DNA of 64,000 nt from Tetrastigma voinierianum (Eukaryota; Streptophyta; Magnoliopsida; Vitales; Vitaceae), in the NCBI GenBank assembly GCA_016808115.1, contig JAEQBH010007415.1:62001-126000 (forward strand), read 5' to 3'. This document shows positions 34,118-44,938 of the stretch, piece after piece (position 1 is the stretch's first letter; every line of letters begins with the position of its first letter). Below the pieces are notes generated by a model. It saw only the letters and a list, made by a program, of their open reading frames with translations, did no database searches and was not told the DNA's origin. The translations under genes and the position numbers were made by a program.

Positions 34118-36150
34118 GATCATAGTTAGAGGATGGTTGGCCATCACTTTGAGTAACCATATTCCTATTACACCCATACATTGATATATCCTATTGCTGG
34201 CCTTTGAGCCTCACCTTGGTTTATTATGGCCTATTAACTCATTCGACCTTGCATACTTTTTCGACTGGGTTAGAGTACCCACAATGCGCTTTTCATTATT
34301 ATTTGGATAGGCATTATGAGCATTATGTGACATTCTTTGTTTGTTCTTTCTCGCATCATTGCTTGTTCTTTTCTTCTCCATTTTGCATCTATACCATCTA
34401 TCTTTGAGTCCTAGTTTCTATCATCTCTGTTGTTTCACTTTTATCTCCTTTTGTATGATGATGACAATACTCTCATCTAGAGCTGTCGGGTTTATACTTA
34501 TCATTAAGCGTAGGTTTGATCTGGGATTCTTAGGTGAGGGGACCATTTGGGCTTAGAGGTTGAGGTTCTTTCGGTTGGATTGTGTTAATTATGGCATTCG
34601 ACCTACTTTGAAGGTTCGACTGAAAAAGCAAAACAAAAAAAAAAAAAAAAAAAAAAAAAAAGTGTGTTTGTTTGATGCCGATTTATAATTTAGGTTTGAG
34701 AGATTTATTATTCCTCTAAGGGTTGAGTGAAAGCATTGTGCGATCTTTCTCCATGGATTTGGGTAACACATTGGGTATGAGGTTTTGGGTTGTAGCTGGG
34801 TCCACTGCGATCTGTTCACCTGCACATCGCACTCCCGTCTTATGGTGAAGCACTTTGACTTGGCGTTCTTGGGGCGAGTTGTTCGTCATTATCATACATT
34901 GCCACATTTATCGGCTTGTTTCTTTCTTTTTACCTTTATCCATTCTCATTTCTTATCACTTCCAGTCTTAACTTCTACTCTTATTGATCATCGTCCTTAA
35001 CTTATGACTTGTCCTTTGTTGCACTTCACTTGTCATTTCACATTGTTCATTCGGATGTTGGGGAGTCACCTTGCTCACATGATCCTTTGATATTTGACAT
35101 TCTTGTGTACAAAGGGTTTAGCGTTATTGGGTGTTGCAGTGCTTTGTTTATCATGTCATTCACCTTTCACCTGGCACACGTACGGTCGAGTCGTGAATAC
35201 CCCGAGACCATGAGATCTCGTGTTTGCTTGAAGCATTTATGGACGAATTACGTCATGATTAGTCTGGGATGTCGACAGGTCTCTGTTCTTGGGGAGTATC
35301 GAGGGTCACATATTGCTTCTCCATTCAGTTTGCTACTAGGTCCACGATCGGGTATAGGCGATCTGAGAGGAAATTCGGGACCATGGATAAGCCCGGTGGC
35401 TTTATGCTTTGACACGCTCTGCTGGGGCATACCCTATCCTTTCATGTTGGCATTGGCTGCGTGCGCATGTACTGCGCGGCCATTTAGCTGAGATGTTTTG
35501 GCATCAAAGTTTGGTATGCTCCACATACCATTTGGGTTTCTTAAATGCAATGAGTGCCCAAGGCGGCTAGGGTAAGGTCGCTCATGATAGTCGCTCTCAA
35601 TACAAAGGGTGCACAGGCGCACACCCCATGTGTTGTCTTGTTCTTGTTCGAACGATTGGTTCTTGAAATTTATTTAAGGTTTTTCATCAAGGCACTTGCA
35701 TATCGGTCTTTACCTTTGGGCATACCACATATTAGTTTTATGGAATGAATGGATGATTTTTTCACGAATGAGTGATCGTGGATATTTCAAATTTTTCCTG
35801 CTTCTCAATTACATGTGTAGTTACTGGATTTTGACATGGCATCGATACCCTAGGACTAAAGTATAACCCTTTCTTTCACCCTTGGTCACATTTGTGCGAT
35901 TGTCCCGTCAGGCATACCCCTATTTCCATCTGTTATGAAGTTCTGGTTTCTACTATCATTTGTGGCATTTTCTATTGTCATATTGGGCATCCCCCTTCTT
36001 TGTCAAGTGATTTGTTTACTCTCTGCTTATTCGAAAAGTCATTTGTTGGTAGACCTGATGTCACTAGGCCTACCACTCTTCCCCAGTTTGTTTACTCATT
36101 TAGCTTGTTTCGCCCTCTAGCATCTCACCCAGGGATGTTACCTCTAGGTA
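34118..36150 (+). other. 3' UTR of Tat/Ogre copy 2
   Basis: Noncoding stretch between the pol stop and the minisatellite, collinear with 1136-3168 of copy 1 in reverse complement. It contains an A-rich tract at 34623-34661. Moderately long frames here (for instance 35009-35491) have no counterpart in copy 1 and are not called as genes. Confidence 0.65.
34623..34661 (+). repeat. A-rich tract in the Tat/Ogre 3' UTR
   Basis: A run of about 27 A residues preceded by aaaaagcaaaac and followed by gtgtgtttgtttgat, located about 505 bp after the pol stop. Copy 1 has the same tract, as T, at 2608-2658, about 510 bp after its pol stop. Confidence 0.87.
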
Positions 36151-37020
36151 CTTTGCCCTGATCCCACATTTATGGTACCGCCTGCATCCCACATTTCAAG
36201 TACTCGCTGATCCCATCTTTCCTGACTCACCCGATGTTACCTTCGGTACTCGCCCGGATCCCACTTACTGCACTCGCCGCATCCCACCTTCCCGGAATCC
36301 GCCCGATCGCACCTTTTCCGTACTCACCCGATGTTACCTTCCCGATACTCACCCGAACCCGTATTGCACCGCCTGTGATCTCACATTTCGGGTACTGCCT
36401 GCATCCCACATTTCCAAGACTCGCTCGGATCCCACCTTCGTACTCGCCTGCATCCCACATTTCCCTGTGATTCGCCCCAGATCTCACATTTCCCGTACTC
36501 TGCCTGCATCCCACATTTCCAGATCACTGATCCCACATTGCACTCGCCTCAGATCCCACCCTTCCCTGAACTCCGCCCGATCCTACCATTTTCCGGTACT
36601 CCGCCATCCCGACATTTCCAAAGACTTGCCCTGATCCCACATTTCGGTACCGCCTAGATCCCACATTTTCTGTGACTCGCCAGATCCCACATTTCCGCAA
36701 GAGCCTCTGCTTGGATCCCACCTTTCCGGTACTCGTCTGGATCCCACATTCTGCACTCGCCCAGAACTACATCGGTACTCCGCCCAGATCCCACACTGCA
36801 CTACCAGATTCACATCTCGGTACTCGCCGCATCCCACATTTCCCAAGATCAGCCGATCCCACCTTCCCAGACTCACCCGATGTTACCTCCCAGACTCGCC
36901 CCATCCCACATCGTACCGCCCAGATTCCACCTTTGGCACTCACCGGGATTCCACCTTTTCTGAGACTCACCCGATCCAACATTTTTCTAAGGCTTCGTCC
37001 TGACCTTCCTCAGAGTTTGC
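36150..37020. repeat. Minisatellite in the 3' UTR of Tat/Ogre copy 2 (~25-bp unit)
   Basis: About 870 bp of tandem units such as ggatcccacatttccggtac followed by tcgccc. Units vary by small indels from about 22 to 28 bp. Roughly 35 units are present against about 25 in copy 1. It lies between pol and the 3' LTR, as in other Tat/Ogre-type elements known to carry 3' UTR tandem repeats. Confidence 0.9.
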
Positions 37021-37267
37021 CCCATCTCTCATCTTCTCCCATAGCCTCCCGGATGTCATTATCTTTTTCCGCATATGTTCAAATCACTCATCTTCCTGTG
37101 CATCGTGGACTGCTTTCTTTAAGTCCTCCAACCTGAGCTAATTGTCTGCTATCCTTCATAGTGTAAAGGGACAAAATTGTTGGTCATCCGGTTCTTCAAT
37201 AGAGTTCATTTCACTTTTGCATCGCTTTGCACTCCCGTAATCTAATGATTCACCTGCTCATTCACTC

Positions 37268-37282
37268 TACTAAAGAGGGGCA
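37268..37282 (+). other. Polypurine tract of Tat/Ogre copy 2
   Basis: The run actaaagaggggcat precedes the 3' LTR. The same aagaggggca occurs in copy 1 next to its LTR start. Confidence 0.75.
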
Positions 37283-40200
37283 TTCAGAGACCCTCAATTT
37301 TGTCCCTAAGCACTTGCATTTAGTCTATGGGTGTCATACTCACCCATTATTCTCATATAACACCATTTAGGCCCTTTTAGGCTTGGTCTTTCTCCGAGCC
37401 TCGGGTGGGCTTGTATATGGTCCATTGAGTGCGTATGTATTTCACCGGGAGTGTCAATGAAAGCCACTATCGCATCGTGCCATAGGAAGCAAGTGGCGCC
37501 CCAAGGGTTTAGTTTCAATCGAGTTTAGCGGAGGCGTCATATTTGGAGAACTTTGGAGCTTGTTTCTGGATTGGTATCTCCTTTGTCCGAGCTCAGAATT
37601 GTTCACCGTTTATTTTGTTGAATTCTTATTCGCCAAGGAGGTTTATGTTAAAAATCATAATTTTGGTCAACCGTCAATTCAATCGGTTTGACCGGGTTCG
37701 GCTGATGTAGTACATGGGTGCTAAATAATCGCTTTTTTGGTGATTTGGCAAGCACTCCTCCTTGTTTTGACTATCTCCTCATCCAAACTTAGAATGGTGC
37801 ACCGCTTTTTTTTGTTGGTCTCCTTATTCTTCAGGGAACATTCTATCCAAATTTCATAATTTTCCTCAACCGGCTCCGAATTGGTCGCATCTGGTTCAAC
37901 CGGTTAGTTGGGATGCCTTGTGCGGCACTGCTTTTTGTGATTTTGGAGCCAAATCCTAATGGTTCGGGCCCATAAGCTCCAGCTCGACCTTGGGAAGTAT
38001 TGTGGGTCTATTTTACCTTTGTCTTAGGTTACATTACAGCCCACCATGAACCCATGTGGATACTTTTGAGGTGAAGCAAGCTAAAAACTTAAGTGATTCA
38101 AATACCTGTATGGGAAATGTGAGGTATGAATGGGCAAGCTATTTCCGAGATTGATTAGGCCCCTTTCCAAAGCTCAAGGAGAGAAAAACGAAGAGGCTTT
38201 GATGGCTGGAGGTGGAATTAGCATAAAAGGACATTATGAGATCAGATTAAAAGAACCTGAGGGGCATACTTCCGCTCGCATAATACGTTTGGTCGGATTT
38301 TTTCCGATGATAGCTTGGTTTCTGTTCATTGCCTTATGAGGAGGTAAGAAATGGACCCTTCTCCACTCTATTCTTTAAGATACGTTCTGATCAAATTTGA
38401 AGTTTCTCCTCAACTATTTGAGCCGGTTTTCACGCCATACGTGAGTTTGCCAACAGTTTGCTAGGCAGTTTATGTAGTTCCTTGTTGTTTTGGTTGGTTC
38501 ACTATCCGAGCTTGAGAATCAATCACCGTTTTGTTTTGTTAGATTCCTGAGTTCTTTATAAAAGTTCTGGAAATTTTTGAGAGCTCTCTCAACGATTTAG
38601 ACTGGTTCGAAACCAGATCATTCGGTTCATTAAGACAGTTTTCAGGGGAAAGGTAATTATGGTGTAGTTTTGTTGTTTTGGTTGTCTTACCATCCGAGCT
38701 GAGAATCAATCACCGTTTGTTTTGTTAGACTCCTGAGCCTTTAGGAAGGTTCTGAAAAATTTTGAGAGTTTATCTTTAACCGGCTGGAACTGGTTGGATA
38801 AACCAGATTAGCCGATTCACACCCAGTTTGCTGGAATGGTAGTCTTCGTAGTTTGTCTGCTTGTGTTGGTTCTTGGTCATTCGGAGTCGGAATTGTACTC
38901 CGTTTATCTTTTTAGATTCCTGACTTTCTAAGGAAGGTTCTGAATTTTTTTTGAAATCTTTTCTCAATTATCTGGACTGATTGGTAAACCAAACCATCCG
39001 GTTCATTGGGTTAGGTTTTCCGGAACAGCAGTTTAGGTACTTTGCTCGGTTTGGTTCTCACTCATCCGAGCTGAGAATCAACCACCGTTTGTTTTGTTAG
39101 ATTCCTGAGTCTTTTAGGAAGGTTCTGGAAATTTTTGAGAATCTCTCTCAACGATTTGGACTGGTTCAAACCAGATCATTCGGTTCATTCCAGATTAGGT
39201 TTTCAGGAAAGGCAGTTTTGTAAAGTTTTTGTTGTTTTGGTTGGTTCTCACTCATCCGAGCTGAGAATCAATCACCGTTTGTTTTGTTAGATTTCTAACT
39301 CCTTTATAAAAGTTCTGGAAATTTTTGAGAGCCTCTCTCAACGATTTGGACTGGTTCGAAACCAGACTATTCGTTCATTCAGATTAGGTTTTCAGGAAAG
39401 GCAGTTTGTGTAGTTTTTGTTGTTTTGGTTGGTTCTCACTCATCCGAGCTGAGAATCAATCACCGTTTGTTTTTTTAGATCTCAACCCCTTTAGGAAGGT
39501 TCTGAAAATTTTGAGAGCTTCATCTTAACTGGCTGAACTGGTTGGTAAACCAGATTAGCCGATTCATTGAATCTAGTTTGTTGGAAATGGTAGTTCGGGT
39601 AGTTTGTTCGCTTTGTGTTGGTTCTTGGTCATTCGGAGTTTGGAATTGTACTCCGTTTATCTTTTAGATTCCTGACTTCTGGCGAAGGTTCTGAATTTTT
39701 TTGAAATCTTTTCTCAATTATCTGGACTGGTAAACCAAACCATCCTCGCTCATTGGGTTAGGCTTTCCTAATGCTAGCTTTAGGTACTTTGCTTTGTTTG
39801 TATTGGTTCTCGTCATTCGAGTCGGAATTGCACTCCGTTTATTTTATTAGATTCCTGAGTCTATGAGGGATTTTCTGGAAAAGTTTCAGAATCTTTTTCT
39901 CAATCATTTTGACTTGTTGGAAACCGATTCAACCGGGTTGTGCAAGATGCCTCAAGTGGGCAGCCCCTATTTAAGCATGTTTCAAATAATATACAAGGGT
40001 GTGCTCTAGTCATTCTAAGAAACCTTAGTAGACTTTAGGGTCTGAGTTCAGTTTCGCTTGAACAAAGTGGGTAGTAAAATGTGGGACGAAGTGTGGTTTG
40101 ATTTTGTGGATTTTAAAGGGAATGTGTGTTAAAGTAAGAAACCACTACCCTCCTTCAGCCCGCTTCCTTCTTTTTGGTATGGGATCCAATATTTGGTTTT

Positions 40201-40924
40201 AAATGCATGGATGTATGATGTATTATTTGCCCTACTCTATTCCTGCTATGCATGGCTAGGATTCGTACACAAAGCTAGGCATTGTATTTGTATTCATATG
40301 CGCATGGTGCTTGATTTTAAATATTTGTGATGCATCTGAGCTTGGACTGACCTCTTATGCGTCACTGCTAGGGACCACAGTATGTGCTTTAATGCTGGTA
40401 ATGAATTTCACATGGATGCTTGTGTTTAAAGTGTCATGCATGCCATATGTTTGTTGGCTAACCTTCGATGTAGCGCAGGCCAGGGACCACAGTACACTGA
40501 TTCGCTTACTCGTCGAAGTTTTTTTTGCTACGCTAAATACCAATTAGGTCAGTCCGACCTAAGTTGTATGTTTAGCCTACGACTATCTGATTTTTTGACC
40601 CATATGCTCCTACATACCCAATTCACTAGTAGAGACCGAAGTTCCTGGTTTAGAGGGGTGCTAACAATTTCACATGAAAATCTCTTCCCGATAGAATCAC
40701 CCCTTAATTTAAATCTAGTTTCGCAGAATCGCTTCCATACTGAGTCATTAGTTTTTTGTTCTACTTGGTTTTCCCTAATTTAAAAATAAAAATAGTGCAA
40801 GTGGCGACCCAGCAAAACCGTCTCGACTGATTTTCCAAAACTCGAAAAATTAACCCACATTTTCTTCACATTTTTTCCTTTCCATTTTAAAGCGAGTCGC
40901 GCCATCCGTGGATCTAGGTCCACA
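37283..40924 (+). repeat. 3' LTR of Tat/Ogre copy 2
   Basis: It starts near ttcagagaccctcaattttg and ends ggatctaggtccaca. It aligns with the 5' LTR over its whole length but has many small indels and two extra ~187-bp units, which account for nearly all of the ~390-bp length difference. Confidence 0.87.
38470..39935 (+). repeat. Tandem ~187-bp repeat inside the 3' LTR (eight units)
   Basis: Unit landmarks fall at about 38504, 38692, 38878, 39063, 39253, 39441, 39630 and 39813. Types in order are 1-1-2-1-1-1-2-2. The 5' LTR has 1-1-1-1-2-2, so the 3' LTR contains an additional type 1-type 2 pair. Units share aaccagatcattcggttcat and tccgagctgagaatcaatca. Confidence 0.88.
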
Positions 40925-41089
40925 CCACCATTGTAGTACATTAATGGACTTTAACTGGTTTTTTGGGTGGGAAATAAGGAAATTTATAGCAGCCCTTCTA
41001 GTAAATTGTATCCAAATCGCTGAACTTGATGTTAGGCTTTTAAATTTCTCACCCTAATTTATAGCTCCAAGTTATGGTCCTTTTTTACT

Positions 41090-42115
41090 CCCGAAAGTGA
41101 AAACTCATGAGGTCACCGCTAGAGGTCAACCTACTAGAGGTCAGCTCAGCCAAAGGTTAGCTTGGCTAGAGGTCAGCTCGGCCAGGTCAGGTCAGCTCGG
41201 CCAACTCAGGCCAACTCGATTGGGTTTGACTACGTGTGACCTCCAACTTCTGAAGGTCATAACATCTTCGTCTAAACTCCGTTTCGGGTGTTCTTAGACT
41301 CTATGGAAAGCCCATTGAGTCAATATTTCATCCATATGCCTGTGGAGGGCAGTGGGTACTGGAGCTGGCCGGAAAGGGCAGGTCGGCCAGGGCAGGTCGG
41401 GTAGGCTGGCCTAGCTACTCATGTGAGACCTCCAACTCAGAAGGTCATAATTTCTTCATTCGAACCCGCTTCTCGTGTTCTGACTCTATGGAAAGACCAT
41501 TGAGTCAAGATTCAATTAATATGCCTTTGGAAGACATTAGGTGAGCTCAGCCAGGTCAGATCAGCTCGGCCAAGTCAGGTCAGCTCAGCTGGGTTTGACT
41601 ACGTGTGACTTCCAACTTCGGAAGGTCATAACCTCTTCGTCCGAACTTCGTTTTGGGTGTTCTTGGACTCTATGGAAAGCCCATTGAGTCAATATTTCAG
41701 CCATGTTCCTATGGAGGTCAGTGGAAACTGGTTTATCCAGCATGGCAGGTCGTCCAGGGCAAAGGCAGGTCAGCCGGCAGGGTCAAGTTACTCATGTGAG
41801 GACCTCCAACTCGTGGTTGTCATAACTTCTTCGTTTGAACTCCGTTTCGGGTGTTCTTGGACTCTATGAAAACTCCATTGAGTCAAGATTCCATTCATAT
41901 TCCTGTTGAGGACATTAGGTGAACTCCACCAAGTCAGGTCAGCTCGGCCAGGTCAGGTCAGCTCGGCCAAGTCAGCCACCAAGGTTTGACTAATGGGTGA
42001 CTTCCAACTTCGGGAAGGTCATAATCCTTCGTCCAACTGCTTTCGTGTGTTCTCGACTCTATGGAAAGACCATTGAGTCATGATTCCATCCATATACCTT
42101 TGGAGGGAAGTAGGT
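41090..42115. repeat. Dimeric ~190-bp tandem repeat within LTR A4
   Basis: The landmark gactctatggaaag...ccattgagtca recurs at about 41298, 41483, 41668, 41861 and 42055. Odd units carry gggtttgactacgtgtgac and gcccattgagtcaatatttc (first and third). Even units carry tactcatgtgagacctccaa and gaccattgagtcaagattc. The linkers between units are short arrays of ggtcagctcggcca. Other family A LTRs lack this array. Confidence 0.85.
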
Positions 42116-42317
42116 GATCATAACCCTACTGAAAATTTATGTTTTTCACCTAGTGTGCAGTTACTCAAGGTGTAGATGTGAATAGTTCGGTTTGATACGA
42201 CCATTTCATGGCATGTCAGAAGGCGGTGTCGGGCAGAAATTACCATGAGTTTTCCTAAAGGTTGTATGACATGAATTTTTAGTCATGGATTGATGAATGC
42301 TAATATGTTTGATACGA

Positions 42318-42343
42318 TGTATATATATATATATATATATATA
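42318..42343. repeat. Short (AT)n microsatellite in LTR A4
   Basis: About 26 bp of AT dinucleotides in the right part of LTR A4. Confidence 0.9.
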
Positions 42344-43483
42344 GGCATGAAGTACATGGAATTTATATGTTTGAATTGATATGTGGTAATATGATAATGA
42401 TGGTTTGGAATTTGTAAGGTAATCAGAATATAAATGTCCAAATGATGCATGGATGAATATGTATGAGTATGTATGCAACATAGCTCTCATTTTATATGTA
42501 GTATGGTATAAGTAGGTACTGTAGATAATTACACATGTATTAAAAACATCATGATGACATGGGGTGGAAAAAAATGGGTCAGATCGACATTGTGTTAGGT
42601 GTTCGATGGAGTGTAATGGGTACACGGTTGTGGATCAACACTGCGTATGGTGTTGATTAGTGGGCTTGGTTATTGGGACAAAGTCCAAATGAGTCGCATT
42701 GGTTAAGGAAATGGTAAAGGATAATTATGTGTCGTATCAAGAAGTCAGATAGATTCCCCTGTGGTGAAAGACCCATCACTCATATTTATTATAGTCCCTA
42801 TAAAGTGGTGAAAGGTCGTAAAGTGTCTGGGTTTATGGAGCCCGTTGGGCGACACCAGAAACCATTACCCAATAAAAAGAGACATGGTTGTAAATGAAAA
42901 TGTTAAAAGATTAAGAAAAAAATCTTTCGTTATCATCGTAAATGACAATAGTTCACAATCGCAGAAGGGTGTGAGGGAGTCGATGAGTGACTCGATATGG
43001 GCATGATGACATTTCATGCATGATATATGACATTCATGTAGACATTTAACTTGGATGTGTGTTTGCTGTGCGACCATTGCATGTGCATTTAGGTGGAGAG
43101 TAACCCTTGTAGGAGATTATCACTACTGGGTTTTGCTCACCCCGTCGTGGGAACCCCCTTTCAGGTACATGAGAAGACTACGCTCCTTTGAGGCCATGAG
43201 TACGAAGAAGGCCGGGTTGTGGCCTTGAGAAGCATTTTGAAAAGAAAAAAAAATATTAGAACAATCTAGTTTTAATATAATTTGGCATGTAAAAGTGTAG
43301 AAGATTGGTACTTCAACTCTTGTAAAATATTATAAGAAATTGGTTAATTATGAGAAAATTATATAGAAATGGGTCTCAATATATGAGACATGTGAGTGTG
43401 ATACCGGAGCACCCAATATCCATAGGTTTCCACGGGTTGACGGGTTGTCAACGGGACCCTCGGGATAGGGGCGTCATAGAAGC

Positions 43484-44372
43484 AACCTTTGTTAGGTTAC
43501 AATATCATGATGCTAAATATAAGAAAATTTTTGAGAAAGAGAAAATTAAGGGCCCTCTAGAAAAAGAAGATTGGAATAGAGCAAGGGTGTTTGTTAAATT
43601 CTTGAAGATGTTTTATGATATTACTTTGAAGTTTTCAGGATCTTTGCATGTTACTTCAATTTTTTTTTTTTTTAAAGAATTTGTGGCTATGCAAAGAACA
43701 TTGCAAAAAATGGCTATTGGGGAGGGGGAGGGAGAAGATAGCCGTTTTTATGTCAAGAATGAAGGAAAAATTTGCCAAATATTGGGAAAATTTTAGCAAT
43801 GTCAATTATTTATTGCATGTTGCTATTGTTTTGGATCCTCGATATAAGATGAAGTATGTGAAATTTTGTTTTGAGCAAGTATATGAAGCAAGTGAAGCCG
43901 GCTACAAAATTACTTTGGGTTGAATCAACTTTCAACGATTGTGAATGGTATGATTTTTATTCAAGTGAACTCTGGGAATGAAATGAATACTCCTGTACTA
44001 GATTAGGAGAATTGATGATAATGATAGGATGATATTGATGATGCATTTGAAAAGACATTGAAGAAGGCATCTTTGGAGACAAAATCGAAATTGGAAAAGT
44101 ATTTGTTAGATAATCTTGAAAAGTCAGGGATCTTAAGGATATTTTGATTGGTGGAAGCTGAATGCTTCTAATTATCCACCTTCCAAGATGGCAAGAGATA
44201 TATTGGCAATTCTCATTTCAACCGTCACTTCTAATCCGCTTTAGTACAAGGACATATACTTGGATGCATTTAGAGTTCATTATCTCCTAAAAACAAATGG
44301 AGTGACTTGTTTGTTCACAAATTGGTTGAAGCAAGATCACACAATCAATTTGCAAGAAATTTCCATATGAGG
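43484..44372 (+). pseudogene. hAT transposase, C-terminal part (including hATC dimerisation domain)
   Basis: The frame broken at 18683 resumes here as TFVRLQYHDAKYKKIFEKEK, directly after the second copy of the duplication gaagc. It continues through RARVFVKFLKMFYDITLKFS, shifts frame near a T run at 43660, and reads EKFAKYWENFSNVNYLLHVA and VLDPRYKMKYVKF, typical of the region before the hAT C-terminal domain. The domain itself is recognisable at about 44180-44340: KMARDILAILISTVTSNPL, then a stop and TNWLKQD, with the usual serine/phenylalanine-rich middle deleted. Stops and shifts make it nonfunctional. Confidence 0.88.
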
Positions 44373-44764
44373 TTGAAAAGTATGACGACACATACAAGCG
44401 CTGTATTATACATAAATCTTTTCCGTAATTTTATATTTTTGTGATATATAAAATGATAACTCTTCTTTTTCTATGTTTTGCTAGAAATCGAGAATCAAGT
44501 AAAACTGTGGGAGGAAGATATCCAATGGAAGAGGATATGTAGTTTTTTCTATGTTTGTTGGGTTGTGTAAAATTTAGATTTTAGCTGACAATTGGTATCA
44601 ATGTTTAAGAGAATTTTAGTACTTAATTTTATTAGGTATTTTAAACTATTTTTCTTATCATGTTTGTTGAATATTTTATTGTAGAATTTTCATTTCAAGT
44701 TTATGAAAAAAAATGTTGACTATTTTATTTATAATTATTTCCTTTACATACATAAATTGAGTTC
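44373..44764. other. hAT 3' noncoding region
   Basis: AT-rich sequence between the last transposase coding trace and the right subterminal region. A short segment near 44482-44540 (aatcgagaatcaagtaaaac) could be a last exon, but this is not certain. Confidence 0.5.
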
Positions 44765-44930
44765 AAACTACGGTTCAAACCGCAAACCGAACCGAACTAC
44801 AACATTAGGTTTGGTTGGTTTGAGTACTTTGAACGGTTTGGATCGGATTTAAATTTTTTCAAACCGATGTTATAGGTTTGGATTGAATATGGTGCTCAAA
44901 CAGATCCAAACCGATCCACGAACACCCCTA
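44765..44930 (-). repeat. hAT right subterminal region and terminal inverted repeat
   Basis: The terminus reads cgaacaccccta on the plus strand, complement of the left terminus. Inside are ggttcaaaccgcaaaccg, ggtttggttggtttg and ggtttggatcgg in both orientations. The 8-bp duplication cttcccat follows immediately. Confidence 0.75.
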
Positions 44931-44938
44931 CTTCCCAT

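Larger units (their letters stand above)
23037..40924 (+). mobile_element. Complete Ty3/gypsy Tat/Ogre-type retrotransposon, copy 2
   Basis: About 17.9 kb with two LTRs (3.25 and 3.64 kb), a degenerate primer site, gag, protease, RT, two RNase H domains, integrase, a 3' UTR with A-rich tract and minisatellite, and a polypurine tract. Large size, long LTRs, the second RNase H and the 3' UTR repeat all fit Tat/Ogre elements. It lies inside family A LTR A4. No clear target duplication was found; the flanks read caagg on the left and ccacc on the right. All coding frames are broken. Confidence 0.9.
18684..43478 (+). mobile_element. LTR of family A, copy A4, split by three later insertions
   Basis: It begins tgtgaaaccctgaaaaatcc and ends gggataggggcgtcata, flanked by a perfect gaagc duplication (18679-18683, 43479-43483). 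Its own sequence is 18684-18809, 20969-21471, 22777-23036 and 40925-43478. The rest is solo LTR A5, an Athila-type solo LTR and a complete Tat/Ogre-type element. The sense strand is plus. Own length is about 3.4 kb, longer than other copies, largely through a tandem repeat at 41090-42115. No family A coding region is present, so it is a solo LTR inside the hAT transposase gene. Confidence 0.85.
11580..44930 (+). mobile_element. hAT superfamily DNA transposon, disrupted by nested insertions
   Basis: Left end aagggtgttcat at 11580 and right end (complement taggggtgttcg) at 44930 are a short inverted repeat. They are flanked by 8-bp duplications ctgcccat (11572-11579) and cttcccat (44931-44938), 7/8 identical. 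Both subterminal regions are rich in AACCG and GGTTTGG motifs (11600-11740, 44765-44920). The interior holds a BED/hAT transposase gene on the plus strand. About 29 kb of the span is later insertions (11865-16015 and 18684-43478), leaving about 4.4 kb of hAT sequence. Confidence 0.87.

Noticed and set aside
35009..35491. 160-codon open frame in the Tat/Ogre 3' UTR, considered as a possible extra gene
   Set aside because: The homologous stretch of copy 1 (1136-3168) has no matching frame and no domain was recognised.
36150..37020. Possible CRISPR-like array of short repeats and spacers
   Set aside because: Units are directly adjacent without unique spacers of constant length, and the context is a plant retrotransposon 3' UTR.
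23031..40930. 5-bp target duplication of the Tat/Ogre element
   Set aside because: Flanks caagg and ccacc do not match and the LTR ends are eroded, so no duplication is claimed.
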